Of a stretch of 64,000 bases of DNA, positions 1 to 10,847 are shown one piece after another (within the stretch, counting starts at the first letter, position 1; each line of letters begins with the position of its first letter). Source of the DNA: Phialocephala subalpina (lineage: Eukaryota; Ascomycota; Leotiomycetes; Helotiales; Mollisiaceae); the NCBI GenBank assembly GCA_900073065.1, contig FJOG01000011.1, positions 124,001 through 188,000 of the forward strand. The letters run 5' to 3'. The notes beneath the pieces are model-generated. The model did not search any database and was not told the origin of the DNA. It saw nothing but the letters and a program-made list of their open reading frames with translations. A program made the translations under genes and the position numbers.

Positions 1-1239
1 TGATTTGCTCCCTGACTTTGCCAAGTGCTAGCCCCTGTTCCTCAGATACTCCCAGTCAGTGCACTATTCTTATGTTTCAGTATTAAAGATACATCCCCCA
101 AGTACTGATATATATGCGTCTTGAGTGACCAGCCTCGAAGACATCAGGTACAACCAAAAGGAGATAATGTACCCAAGAGTTTGGGACTTACAGTCTATGA
201 CCCAGGACTGGAGTTCGGGTCTCCTTTCAAGTTTTGGATTGCCAACACATATGCAGTCCATCCTTCCTTTCCTGTTTTTGTAATGGAGTAGAGTTGAGAT
301 GGTCAGATCCCGAAGTAGATTGTCGAGAGTCTGGTTGTAACTTGGGTGAGGTACCAGGTCTGGACCGTCGTGACACAAACCGAGGACTGCAAAAATCTTG
401 TCCAGAGGCTCAGTTGTCAGTGAGAGGCTAGACAAGCATAGCGCTTTGTGAAGAGAGAGTTTTGATTTCTTCGTTCCAGATTTCCGGACCTCCTCCGTCA
501 GCTCTCGGATTCTGAGTATGCACTTGATCTCAGGTAAGCCGCTGAGATCTCTGAAGGCAGAGTACTCCTCGAAAAGCCGTTTTATGCAAGCTGATAGCAC
601 TTCCAGAGAAACAGTGTGCTTTCCCCACCAAATGCATACTGCGTTGGAAAGTGATAGCTCTTGGATAATCCAAGTTCGTCGCCAATAAGGAGAAGCCAAG
701 AATGGTGCAATTGACGCCCTCCAGTTATGTTGTCTTCTCTTCCTGGACATTCGAAGGGTCTTGAAATGTGCCTTATGGTCGTCCTCGCGCTGATAGAAGA
801 TCTTGTTCATGCAATTGTATGCCGATTCTGCTTGACCCCGTTCGTCTGGGCCCAGCCAGGAAATCGTCTTTTGGCTGTATTTATAGATGTCTCCCATCCG
901 AAGAATTTGGCGACCTTTCTCGTCGTTGTCGCCTTGATTGATACACAATGCGTCCACCCAGATTACATCACACCCTCTTCGCCTGAATTCATGGAGTGCA
1001 GCCCAGAGATTCTCGGCAACAGATACGCAGTATCCGTCAACGAAAATGGACTTGGAATTGCTAGTATCACCCCAACAATAGGACAGAGCCACGTATCGGT
1101 AGTTACCCGCGTGTTGCTGGCATTGGAAATGCACGAGATTGCAGCGAATCGCTTCGCAATCAGCGCCGGGCAAAATGTTGAGAAGACGGATCTCCTGGGT
1201 GGCTCCATCAAGAGGCCTGTATGGGTACGTACACGACAT
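1..1239 (-). CDS. Heterokaryon incompatibility (HET) domain protein, 3' end cut by window edge
   Basis: The protein starts at the ATG at 1239 and carries the HET-domain signature: YVALSYCWG near residue 50, then IWVDALCINQ near residue 93, followed by the IYKYSQKTISWLGP stretch. HET proteins are cytosolic or nuclear factors that in fungi trigger cell death after fusion of unlike hyphae, though most paralogs have no known partner. The first exon appears to end at 192, after SWVID. A GTAAGT donor at 191 and a CTGAC branch site with an ACAG acceptor at 35-40 give a 157-nt intron. Joining there restores the SWVIDW motif usual at this place in the family. The second exon continues off the left edge, so the C-terminal region is missing from the window. 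Family assignment is firm; the specific role is unknown. Confidence 0.9.
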
Positions 1240-2083
1240 TCTGCTGTACTGGTGCTCCTCCGCCGATATGGCTCACGATTTCAGATGGAACGATACAGAA
1301 TAGCATATGCTATTGTCCCAACCGTGCACGTAGTTTGAAAAGGAAGTCGGACCCGAGACTCAAGCAGTCTCATCGAAGTTGGGGATTGCACGTTGTACGT
1401 GATGCTTCCAATCTCATGACTTCAGGTGCTGGTGAATGTCACGGGCTGTCCAGTGATTTGGTGTGTCGCTTTTCTGGAACACCTCGAGATGGTCCATCAT
1501 TGAGAGACGAAGAGTATGTTCTGATGTTGATGGCCAGATGTTGGGTTTGTGGAGGATCTTGAGGTGACAGGGTTTTGCATAGCCCCGCTGTCTCAGCGAG
1601 GAACCCGATTCGTTAGTTTGCATCCTAACCGCTGAGAGAGCATCTTCTTTCAAGTGAGGAATATGAATATTTTAGTAAGGGGAAGATTAGCACGATGACA
1701 ACGGATGATGCGAATAAAGTCCATTTCTTCTTCTGTGGTTGCTGTATTGTTGAAAATCTGGAAACACCTGTTCAAAAAAGGTAGCTCCCCAAAATTTCCC
1801 CAAAATGGTCTGAATTCATGAAATGCATAGGAAACTGCGGTCGTCTTTCCATGCTTCCCGTAGATTCATTCTTCGTTCTTGGGTTGTGACTTAAGTTGCC
1901 AATAGTGTTAATTAAATTATGCTTTGTCCGTTTAGAGATTTGAGCTTCTGACCAAACCGAGACATACTCCCGACGCCAATTTGAAAGTGCGAAGACTTCG
2001 TAATAAAGAAGTACAAGTCTTTCGTGACACGCATACTCGAGCACGCGAGAGTCTATACTTCTGCGAAACTATTTGGTGCATCC
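1240..2083. other. Intergenic stretch, no gene seen
   Basis: This 844-bp stretch upstream of the HET gene and downstream of the flavin-reductase-like gene holds only short overlapping open frames without recognisable domains or splice structure. It presumably contains the HET promoter and the 3' end of the neighbour. Confidence 0.5.
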
Positions 2084-3052
2084 TCACTCGCCGAGAACCT
2101 TTGCTAATCCGTTACTCTCATCGGCCAATTCAGTGCCAAGAGATGGCCTTGGTAGTTCAAATGTCTCTCTTACTCGTCCATACTGAATTCCTCCCAACTG
2201 TACCAACGGTCTTAAAGCTGCGAGGTCAATGTCCTCTCTCGACTCGTTGATTGCGTCCTCCCTGACCCAAAACCTCATGCCCTCAATTATAGCCAATGCC
2301 CCAGTCGGTTTCCCAGCTTCCCTGGCACCATGATAGTCCAATTCCTTCATCTCCAACAGTCTACCTTCGATAGAGAAGACTGCTTCCTTTACTCGTTCAG
2401 GCTTCACAGTTGATGATGGCTCCGGGGTCAATCCAGAAAGCTCCCATTCAGAGGTTCCATGTGGGACATCGAGAGAAGTTGCATTGACAGCTTCAATCAT
2501 CTGCTCAGAGACGACATTGATGACACATTCTCCCGTCTCCTCCAGATTCCGCCTGGTGTCCTTTGGCCTCGAAGCACGTGCGCTAAAGCCGATGACAAAC
2601 GTTGGTGGATCGTGGTCGATGACTTGGAAGTAACTGAATGGTGCCAGGTTCTTTTCGCCAGTCTTTTCGATGGTGCTCACGAAACTTATGGGACGTGGGA
2701 TGCCGGATATCAAGAGTTTGTAGTTGGATATCATACGCCGGTCTTGTGCAAAAGGATCGATTTCGATGTGCGAGTTTGAAATATGACTTCTGGAAGATGG
2801 CACTGATCCATATTGCCACTGAGGGTTTGGAGATTGCGTCGTGGTGACTGGGAGTGAAGCATCAAAAGGCTCACGACTCGCTTGCACCTTCTTGAAGTCC
2901 GCGTACTTCGGCTTCAGGACGAATGGACTCGGAACGCTATTACTGCTTGACATTCTGCATTGACATAGTGGAGGCACGAATGTTCTTACTCTTATGAAGG
3001 TTGCTGCAGTCTTGCGGACATTTTCCCTGCCAACGAGACGAGACGGCCTCAT
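2084..3052 (-). CDS. Flavin reductase-like / FMN-binding split-barrel protein
   Basis: A single-exon protein of about 322 residues. The core from about residue 100 (MISNYKLLISGIPRPISFVS) through NLAPFSYFQVIDHDPPTFVIGF and the DTRRNLEETGECVINVVSE segment is the usual pattern of the flavin reductase-like domain (DIM6/NTAB type), which binds FMN in a split barrel. Such fungal proteins are predicted oxidoreductases with no settled substrate. The open frame extends three codons further to a TTG, but the first ATG is at 3052. A second ATG at residue 34 (MSSSNSVPSP) would remove an Arg-rich N-terminus that could be a mitochondrial presequence; which start is used cannot be decided here. The domain call is firm, the reaction is not. 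Confidence 0.82.
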   Translation of the reverse strand: MRPSRLVGRENVRKTAATFIRVRTFVPPLCQCRMSSSNSVPSPFVLKPKYADFKKVQASREPFDASLPVTTTQSPNPQWQYGSVPSSRSHISNSHIEIDPFAQDRRMISNYKLLISGIPRPISFVSTIEKTGEKNLAPFSYFQVIDHDPPTFVIGFSARASRPKDTRRNLEETGECVINVVSEQMIEAVNATSLDVPHGTSEWELSGLTPEPSSTVKPERVKEAVFSIEGRLLEMKELDYHGAREAGKPTGALAIIEGMRFWVREDAINESREDIDLAALRPLVQLGGIQYGRVRETFELPRPSLGTELADESNGLAKVLGE

Positions 3053-4669
3053 ATTCAAGCTTTAAGAGTGGGAGATAAAATGCAATGATAAGAAGAGGAG
3101 ATGAGATACCATTTAGGAGGTGTAACCGACAAGGGAGATCAATATCGACTTGCCTGGTAAGCTGATTGACCTCAAATCACTGTGAAGAGGTGGGACAATG
3201 AGACGTTCGGGGCAAGAAAAGCGGAGTTCCCAATTGGGCAAAGCCGAGCTGGCTGACAAAGCCTGGCTCCACTCCTATGCGACTCACAACCTCTTCTCAC
3301 TCCCTTCCTTCCTTCTTCTTAACACCCATACGTCGCCCTTTCACCCTCAATCGAAACCCTCGATACCATGCACCTTTGCCAGCCTCTCGTCTGCCAACTA
3401 TTTCCAATTGAGGAACACACTCGATCCCTCCACTCCTCGAATACGAACGACTTACGGTATCACAAAGTACCACAAAGAAGGGGACATACATCAGGAGCTG
3501 AACTTCAGAATATGACAGCCGAGAAACCGAATAGGATGCACTCGCCAATTCTCGACCAGATGAGGTTCGACATCTGTTTCCTAGGTCTTTTAAAGTACCA
3601 AACAGTTTGGGGTGTTTATCAGGACAGCAAGACTCCAAAACCATGAGATACCCGGGGCTGCACGCCTCGAAACTTGCAGATGCTTCGGAGGACCACACAT
3701 CGTTTCTTGCGCCAAAAATACACTTTTTGGCAGCGAGGAATTCCATGCTCCTTGGTCTTTAAGCCACCAAAGGCCTCCGCAAGGTGCGGGAGGTCAGAAC
3801 ATCAAGAATTCTGCCTGTCTTTCTCTATCTCCAATCTGGGGTGACTCACGTTCAACCACATGTTTGTGCAACTTTATAAATACCTCAATCAAGGCTTGCG
3901 CCAGGGCGGATTTTATAGCTGTGCATTGGTGTAGACCGTACTTTCCGATCTACGCCGAACGCCATTCTGCGCCTGTTCTGACAGCGAGTTGCACTGACCG
4001 ATTACCTTGTACCTCATTGGTGACGTGGCGACGTGCTCGATCTCCCAGCCCTTGTCTGCACTTTTTTTGAGCCATCTTATTGGCCAATTTCATGCCGCAC
4101 CACTTGGTGGTATCTTAGCCCAGCCCAACCTGTGACAATGTCTAAACAAGGCTGGCAGATTGACAACGCTGCCCGTATCTTGTTCTTTTTGATTTGGGTG
4201 TACTTCTGAAACTCTCTGTCAGTAACAGTAACCTCGCGATTTAAAGGTTGCACAGGCAGATTTTACCCTGATGACACGAAAGATACTAGCTGTGTATCCC
4301 TGTGTGTGGTAGTTCCTTATCAGTGATGAACGGAATGGCGTATCTTATCTAGTCTGTTTGGATGTGTTTCTGAAATGCTCTGTCGGTGACAGCAGCCTTG
4401 TGCGCCCCATGTGGAGAAGCGGAGTGAAGCCACAGATCTATTCAGCCTTGCATATTGAAGTTATAAAGGCTCGCGATTGTACGCAGGTTCTCAGTCTCCC
4501 AGCCATACTGGGACCTTTTCGGTCTCCCTCCATTGAACAAAGACAATTGTTGGCCAGCGCCAGAACGCTTTATTCCATGCAATATTTCAGCCCCGTCTAG
4601 CGTCACCGATTGTCCCGTCAAGGCCAGAACATCGAAATCGCTACGCATATTCGAAGCTGTTTAAGCTGT
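3053..4669. other. Intergenic stretch of 1.6 kb with a diverged internal repeat
   Basis: No convincing gene. The longest open frame (minus strand, 3297-3746) has no domain, no splice support and Arg/Ser-biased composition. The stretch separates the divergently oriented flavin-reductase-like gene and the membrane-protein gene, so it probably holds both promoters. It contains a pair of diverged direct repeats at 4174-4238 and 4339-4402. Confidence 0.5.
4174..4402. repeat. Diverged direct repeat pair (about 64 bp each)
   Basis: Copy 1 lies at 4174-4238 and copy 2 at 4339-4402, about 165 bp apart. Both begin with CGTATCTT. In the ungapped 44-column block (4195-4238 against 4359-4402), 33 positions match and 10 of the 11 mismatches are transitions. 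The copies do not encode anything recognisable. Confidence 0.6.
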
Positions 4670-6249
4670 ATGATGCTCTTCTCCACACCTCGACTTGCCG
4701 TGGGAGATTTCGCGGAGTGGGACGGGAGGGGCCCGTGGATCTTCACCTATGCACCGCCGGGTTTGAATTGCACCAGCAATCCAGATATCGCTGGCAGTGG
4801 GGTTGTATTGTCCGGCGTTATAGCCAGTCTTTTTACGACCTTAGCGGCGGTCCTGATTTTTTTCTTGGACTCTCGTTATCTCCCAGATCGTGCAATGGAC
4901 CTTGTCAGTCAAATACACAGACCACAGCAATATCCTTGGCCAGAATTGCATAACAAGCCACCCTACCAAGAATGTTGTTTCCCTTACAAAACCCAGGTTT
5001 TCAGCGACTCTGGCTTGACAAGGTACGCCACACGTGCTGGGAGTGGGCAATCGAAAATACTTCCCACCAGATGGCGCTCCCAACGAAGGGCTTTGGCGCG
5101 ATACGCACGCTGCAGACTTTTGCTTGCAACTGCCGTGACGGTCCTCGCCGATGCACAAGCCTTCATAGGCATCGTTCTTTTAATGTCGGTTTACATCAAT
5201 CTACCTCAAGTAGAGATGTCCAACGCATCGCTCCTGGACTTCCAAGACAATTATTTCACCCTAGCGGTATATTTGGCTTGTCTCTCGTCCAGGTATGCTC
5301 CTTGTGCTCTCTTGATTGCCTGTGTGGCTTTCCTGATATTCTTCCCAGCAGTCATCTGGCTGCCCTCCAGGTTCTGAAAATTGACGCACACAAGACGACA
5401 ACGCTCATTAGAGTATGTGTGATCGTGTCCTTCGCCATCTTCTTAACGGTGACTATCGATCTTTCCCGTTATTGTTTCCAACCGGGGTTCATCCTCATGG
5501 AACGGGTCTTGGTCTACGGATTCCACATGAGCAAAGGCGCTGAGAATGTCCTTGAATATCTCGCCCCTCCAATTATCATGTTCTGGGTGTTCTTCGTCTC
5601 GGTTGCTCAGCTTCTTGAGCCAATGCGAAACTGGATTTTCTCCTTCTGGCTAAGAATTCTCCGCTATCTGTTGTCCCCGGCCTTGAACTGGCTTAAGAAC
5701 GAAAAACTCGGCGAGAAGCAATATAAGCAGGTTATGGAACCCGTGAAAGCGACGATACACACCTTGCTCTTTACTCACCCTGTGGTCGTTTTGTCAATCC
5801 AAGTGATCTTTGCCGGGATAAGTGTCACCTGTGCTCTGCTCCAAAAGTTCACACCTGCCCCCCTGCCAACGGCTTCGGACATTGCAGAGGGTGTTGGAGC
5901 CTGGTGCAGTCTCAATAATCCACAGGTAAAGTACAATTGATTGACAATACCGATACATGGTGACTAAAACTCCAATCAGGACAACGCCTGGACCTTCGGT
6001 CAAACGAGTGCTCTTATTCTGTTAATCGTTCCGGTGTACTCCACGATACATACTTTCCTTGGTGAGCCGTTGAAGAATTATCAGTACGTGGCTAATCAAG
6101 GAACAGATTCGAACAGGAAAGGCAGTGTCCGTGTCGACCCTGGGGACGGCGATATGGTGGTTCAAAAAGGAGAGATGATCTCTCCATATGACGCCCACAC
6201 ACGCTCGTCTAGGACTGCATCAAATGAATGGGAGAATGAAGTAGTCTGA
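4670..6249 (+). CDS. Fungal multipass membrane protein of unknown function
   Basis: Three exons: 4670-5292, 5349 (or 5352)-5925 and 5980-6249. The introns have a GTATGC donor with a tandem CAGCAG acceptor, and a GTAAAG donor with a CTAAA branch and TCAG acceptor. The spliced protein is about 490 residues with an extracellular-type N-terminus and several hydrophobic segments (around VVLSGVIASLFTTLAAVLIFF, AFIGIVLLMSVYI, VCVIVSFAIFLTVT, PIIMFWVFFVSVA and ALILLLIVPVYSTI). The D-x-Q-AF...LACLSSxSHLAAL pattern recalls an uncharacterised family of fungal integral membrane proteins. The hydrophilic tail is Ser/Arg/Asp-rich. The open frame begins upstream at a TTG, and the first ATG pair is at 4670/4673. 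No transport or receptor motif is recognised. Confidence 0.75.
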
Positions 6250-6419
6250 CCTTCTTCAACATATATGAGATACAAGTAGCCCCGTTTTTGGGCTATTTTC
6301 TGGATCGGCTAACCAGCTCTTTCTGATTCTGTGCTTGGAAATCCTCCGTTGCATGAAATTATGGATTCAATTATCCGTCACGAACTCGAAATCCCACCCG
6401 GTTTTACAGATCCAACCTC

Positions 6420-7223
6420 TCAGCTGCCCACCAAAGCAATCTTCAAATCATCAATACAAAACTTCCAATCCTTCCTCCCGTCACTAGTCTGAGCCCAAAA
6501 CTCCAGCGCATTAATTCTCTTAGGCCACCACCCTAACCTCGCGAAATCTAGAACAAACATCCCCTGATACCCCGTCCTCAAATACATCACGAATGCCTGA
6601 TACATAGTCACGACCTTCCCATTCGTGATCTCGAAACCATTGACGTGCAAAGCCAGATCTCGTGGCACGAGACCAAGAGCTTTGATTGCGAAGCTTTGGA
6701 TGTGAAAATAAGAAGGATCAGTTGAGTTTGATGGGTCTAGGATGAGGCGGGGCCATGTCCCGGTAGTGGGGCGAGATCCGAGGAGGGCGTTGGGGGAGGA
6801 GGTTGCGCAGTTGGTGTCTTCGGGTGGGAAGAGGCCGGCTTTAGAAGCGAGGATGGGGTCGAAGATTTGGAAGCTGGTGAGATTGAAGTTGGCGTAGCGG
6901 GAGATGTTGCTGACGGGGTCTGGGAGGTGGATGTCGTCAAACTGGACTGGATGTGAGCATATTCAAAGGAGGGACACTCGAATTGAGGAGCAAGAAGCCA
7001 GACATGACTGCCGACTCTAGATGCTAAGATCGGAGGAACATACTGTTAAGGTAGTGTTGATTCGTCCTGACGAATTGGCCAGATTCTGCTGCGTGGTTTG
7101 ATGGAAGTGTATGACCGTAACCTCGACGTCCGACTGGGTGAGAATCTTCTGTTCTAAGCCCCATGAAGTGTGTGCCCCCATCAACATGGCGAGCAACATA
7201 ACAACAAGTATACAGTGAGACAT
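6420..7223 (-). CDS. Predicted secreted glycoprotein, unknown function
   Basis: Two exons, 7223-7044 and 6941-6420, joined across a 102-nt intron with a GTATGT donor and CAG acceptor, in phase 0. The protein of about 233 residues begins with a probable signal peptide (MSHCILVVMLLAMLMGAHTS, cleavage near SWG) and has several N-glycosylation sequons (NSS, NTT, NIS, NLT, NST). The middle part (NFNLTSFQIFDPILASKAG) and the C-terminal part with YRTGYQGMFVLDF-like residues look like a conserved fungal secreted protein, but no named domain is recognised. Its 3' end faces the 3' end of the plus-strand membrane gene 170 bp away. Gene structure is fairly secure; function is unknown. Confidence 0.65.
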
Positions 7224-7624
7224 TCTTTATATTTCAAGATTTTCAAACAATGATTAATATTGAACTCGAAGAAATTGGAATTTCGTCTCAAAGATACCCT
7301 CTCTGAAGTATCTGGAGATGGTGTAGATGCCTAGCACGCTGATCAGGATCTGCATCACCGCGCCGCACACCTACATCATTTACCCAAACGACTTCGCCCG
7401 CTCTTGAGAGACGTCAAAAACCAGTATCAGTGCGAGTGGAGCAGACTCTTCACAAACTTTTCTATACGATAATTGAAAGTCGCTTAAGATGGAAGCCCAG
7501 CTCGCCCCGATGTGCAAATCAAGCAACACAAAGTACCACATGCGTGTCCTAACTCTGGATGGACTTTGGAGAGAACACGAAATAGGCTCGGTGTAGCGTT
7601 TGATGAAGATCAAGGACCATCAGA
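7224..7624. other. Short intergenic stretch
   Basis: About 400 bp between the start of the secreted-protein gene and the end of the DUF1989 gene. The only minus-strand open frame here lacks recognisable features. It is probably the promoter of the secreted protein plus the 3' region of its neighbour. Confidence 0.45.
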
Positions 7625-8227
7625 CTATGAAAGTATCTCGAACAAAACGTCCCTACAATTCATACCATTGACCATAGTAATATCATTGGGACAAGCGCTC
7701 ATCACAACAACGCAATCCACCTCAGCCCGCAAAACAACATACGAACCCGGCCGACTAGCCGGTTCCCTCAGCTCAATCCCCCATGCACCGTTCCAATCAA
7801 CATTAACATTCATGAACAGATTGAGAGGATCCGGGACTTCGCCTTTCGCCAACTCGATCCCAACCTCCGCGCAGGCTTCCCGGCAATTCTCAGCACAGGA
7901 ACGATGCGGCACTCCTAGATGCGCGTAGCGCTGGGGATTGCAGGCTGGGAAGAGAGTGTCGTGGGTTCCTTGTGATGTGTCTTCCGCCAGTGTGAGGATG
8001 GGGAGACAGTGGTTTGTGACGAGGGTGTCGTTGACGCGAGGACAGAGCTTGCGGAGAGCAGAGCGCGTTTGCGACATACTCATGTAAGATGAAGGGACAT
8101 TGGTGAACGCCCATGTGTCGACTACCTGGTTGCCGTGCACGTTGTGGATCTTAACTGACTGGTGAGTTGAGAGCTGGATCGCAGTACTGTGTCTTGCGGG
8201 TATGGTCTGTTCCCCGGATTGCGCCAT
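7625..8227 (-). CDS. DUF1989 family protein (urea carboxylase-associated type)
   Basis: A single-exon protein of 200 residues beginning at an ATG. It matches the DUF1989 pattern throughout: VVDTWAF, YMSMSQTRSALRKL, ILTLAEDTSQGTHDTLFPAC, HRSCAENCREAC, PDPLNLFMNVNV, SRPGSYVVLRAEVDCVVVMS and ACPNDITMVNG. In bacteria, relatives sit beside urea carboxylase/allophanate hydrolase genes. Their exact reaction is not settled in general, and fungal members are scattered singletons. The conserved Cys and His residues (HDTLFPAC, HRSC, SACPND) are present, so the protein looks intact. No nitrogen-metabolism genes are adjacent, so context gives no substrate. Confidence 0.88.
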   Translation of the reverse strand: MAQSGEQTIPARHSTAIQLSTHQSVKIHNVHGNQVVDTWAFTNVPSSYMSMSQTRSALRKLCPRVNDTLVTNHCLPILTLAEDTSQGTHDTLFPACNPQRYAHLGVPHRSCAENCREACAEVGIELAKGEVPDPLNLFMNVNVDWNGAWGIELREPASRPGSYVVLRAEVDCVVVMSACPNDITMVNGMNCRDVLFEILS

Positions 8228-10365
8228 GATCTTTGACGAGGGATCTGTTGAAGATTGTTACACAACACGTCGCCTTGTTCTTTCTGGACGGTCCCAAGGC
8301 TCCGGAGAAAATTTTGAATGTTTTTCGTTTCTTGTTATTTGATGAGAGAGCGATATAGTCCGAAGTTGGGATGGACTTTGGCAAATACTATATGTACTGT
8401 ACCTTAGGTAAGCTCAAGTCTTGCCTGAAAAGGGGAAGGCGTGAAGAAATTAAAGGGCCCATCTCAAATTTTGTGACCCAAGTTCTGCGATGTCACTAGA
8501 TTCCTAGTCCACACTACACTGCAAAATCATGATTCATGAAAAGGCAGAGCATTGTATCAATACTCGATCAAGCTTTTATTCCTTGCACGCTTCGCATTTT
8601 CGCATGCTTCTCGCTGTCTCCTTCATTCTGAGGAGTAGTTCCTTGCCTGTCTGCTCTGCCAACCCGATCGCAAAGTCGAAAATGATCTCTCTCATTACTA
8701 TTCAAGTCTCCCATGCGCTTGCGGCGTGCCTTTTGTCCTATCGCAGAATTTCACCGCCACCCACAAATCCTCGCCAACTCCACAGAAGTCTCTACGACGA
8801 CCTTTGTAAAAGCTGCAACGGCTGCTGTAGAGCTAGCAGAGACGAGTGTTGATGTCGGGAGAGTCAGCATTGTCTGGCTGGATTTGGAATCCTTGGTGTG
8901 AGAAGCAAGAGACTTGTTTGACTTACCTTGGTGGTGATAGCCGTGCTCTTGCCGTTCCTTGCTGTTCTTTGCGTTGCTTGTGTGTGTATGAAATTTGACA
9001 TCGCTCCTGGGTCGCCGATGGTCATGGAGTAGACGTTTGTGTGCATTTGGATTTGTCCTGACGACAGCAGAATGCTGAGGAATGTCAAGTGATGGATGTT
9101 CGAGTGAATTCGAAGGTTCTTCAGTGTGCTTGTCGACGTCCAGGGGTGCTGACTAGATGTATAGTTTCAATTATGTCGGATATGCTTGAATTGTTGAACC
9201 TGCGTTTGAAATTGCTTTGGAGAGTGCTTGTTTTGAGGTCTTATGAATCGATGATGGGTTCTTGAACCGCCCGCGCTTCTAAAGAGCTGTGATGTTGTAC
9301 TGAGCTCTGACGGGTGGCTTGCGACTTGGGAATTCCTAAAGGTATGCGTCAGCCTACGCTGATGTCTTGTACTTGTTTGTACTCCAGCATACCAGCATGC
9401 CAGCGTCAAAGCCTGCTTCGGCACTTGCTTCAGCAGTGCTTGGAATAGTCGTGGGGATTTAATATTGGACTTTTGGGTGGGGCAAAAGGATGGATTTTCC
9501 CTAGTACGTATTCTGTCATGTGCCTCCGTGGAGACAGTAGTCCATTTGGAATTGGGATTGTGCAGTACCTTAATGTACAGTGATGAATGAGACTTCGACT
9601 GAAGTCGTAATGTCTGAGCCATGGGGAAGCGCTACATGTCGCAGGACCATGGCGAGACGTCAGGACCGTTTGGCTTTGGTGGGATCTGGGGACTGAACAT
9701 CGCTGGACCGGGTCTTACTCATGCGCGACGATGAACAACAACTCGGATGAAGTCGTAAATCCTTGAGCCATATGGAATAGGGCTGTATCTTTGTCTAGGG
9801 GAGCAAGAAACATTGATGGAGAAAGAAGATGCGGATGGTGTTGTTGTGTTGCTGTGATGTGAAGGAAGAAGAGAGGAAGACAAGGAAAGCTGCCAATTCA
9901 TGGATGAGGCACTGCTCTATCCTAGCTGCCGTTGTTCTGAGTGATATAAGCTGGAGGTGAGGTTAAGCGAGATTCCAGTTTAGTAGCAACTTTGAGGGCA
10001 ATAGGCCTCTCGGAAGGTCGTAAGCTTTCTGCATCATGATTTGAAAGTCATTTCTAGCAAATTCGTTGTTATAGCGAGTGTTGAGATACGTAAGGAAAGA
10101 TGACATCGAAAATTACCCCAAGATGAGTCACGTGTATGAAAGCTAAAGCCATAGAGAAGACTACAAACGCTTTTACGAAGAGATCGATATTTTTGTTTTA
10201 GACAAGACTCGTTTTGAATCAGTGTCAGACTCTTCTAGTCCCGTATTCACCCTTGAGCTGCCAATCAGGCACGTTGAACCTTTCCCCGATGCAGAGTACA
10301 TCTTTGCGGTTGAGAACCACTAATGTAGCACGTAGACACGACTTTCGCCCTTCCGCACAAAGGCT
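8228..10365. other. Gene-poor stretch of 2.1 kb
   Basis: No gene can be called with confidence. It contains a small plus-strand ORF with a signal-peptide-like start (8604-8852) and two minus-strand open frames starting at 9622 and 9901 without domains. Two short similar segments end in minus-strand ATGs at 9620-9622 and 9769-9771. Confidence 0.45.
8604..8852 (+). CDS. Doubtful small secreted cysteine-rich ORF
   Basis: The ATG at 8604 opens an 82-codon frame (an upstream in-frame ATG lies at 8529). It begins MLLAVSFILRSSSLPVCSA, which resembles a signal peptide, and ends in a Cys-dense tail with five Cys in sixteen residues (LCKSCNGCCRASRDEC). Small secreted Cys-rich proteins are common fungal effector candidates. 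No homology, intron or conserved fold can be seen and the middle is unremarkable, so this may be a chance frame. Confidence 0.2.
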   Translation: MLLAVSFILRSSSLPVCSANPIAKSKMISLITIQVSHALAACLLSYRRISPPPTNPRQLHRSLYDDLCKSCNGCCRASRDEC

Positions 10366-10847
10366 CTAACTCGGTCCAACCGTTGTATCGACTTCAGACG
10401 TGTTATCATCGACGCCTAAAATGTCATTAGTCAAGGCTTGCGGAACGCCGTCGTAGTATTTCTCCAACACGGCCTGAAAGTCAAACACCTTCTGCTCAGG
10501 GTCGGCACGCATAAACAGCGTCATGCAAGCATGCATCTTTACGACATCGACTTGCGACCCATAAGGGCTCGAATAGTTTTGGTTTCGGAGTCTAATACCA
10601 CTTGCGAGATTTCGGCCAAGCGTGCTCCGAGCAAGGGGTGTGCGAGGTACGCCTGTGCTTCCTCGAGCGAAGAGATGGCGTATCGTTTGCTTCTGGCTGA
10701 TGTTGATAGACCAGAGAGCTGGGGGAAGATGTACCATATCCAGTGGCTTGTTTTTCTGCCTTGTTGCATCTCTGCTAGGGCGCGTGTGTAGTCATTATTT
10801 TGGGCTGCTGTGAAGCGAGCGAGGCTGAAAGGATCGGAGAAACCCAT
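10366..10847 (-). pseudogene. DUF1810 family protein, frameshifted
   Basis: The N-terminal part from the ATG at 10847 reads GFSDPFSLARFTAAQNNDY, then KTSHWIWYIFPQL, RYAISSLEEAQAYLAHPLLG and ETKTIRALMG, which is the DUF1810 family (YfjI/calpastatin-like, function unknown). The frame then stops after five unrelated residues. The family C-terminus continues at once in another frame (SQVDVVKMHACMTLF, then KVFDFQAVLEKYYDG) to 10366. The switch lies at 10556-10561 next to a GGG run (CCC at 10558-10560). One extra base there would give a continuous protein of roughly 158 residues, the usual family size. The gap is far too small for an intron. It is either a recent single-base deletion or an assembly error in a homopolymer. 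Confidence 0.8.

Noticed and set aside
3297..3746. Minus-strand open frame of 149 codons
   Set aside because: No domain, biased Arg/Ser composition, no splice signals, and it covers a likely promoter region.
8698..9088. Possible two-exon minus-strand small protein with a Cys-containing second exon
   Set aside because: It would start at TTG rather than ATG, and the acceptor choice was made only to keep a frame open.
9167..9622. Minus-strand open frame of 151 codons starting at an ATG
   Set aside because: Composition is unlike a folded protein (Gln/His/Arg/Ser-rich, no hydrophobic core) and no family is recognised.
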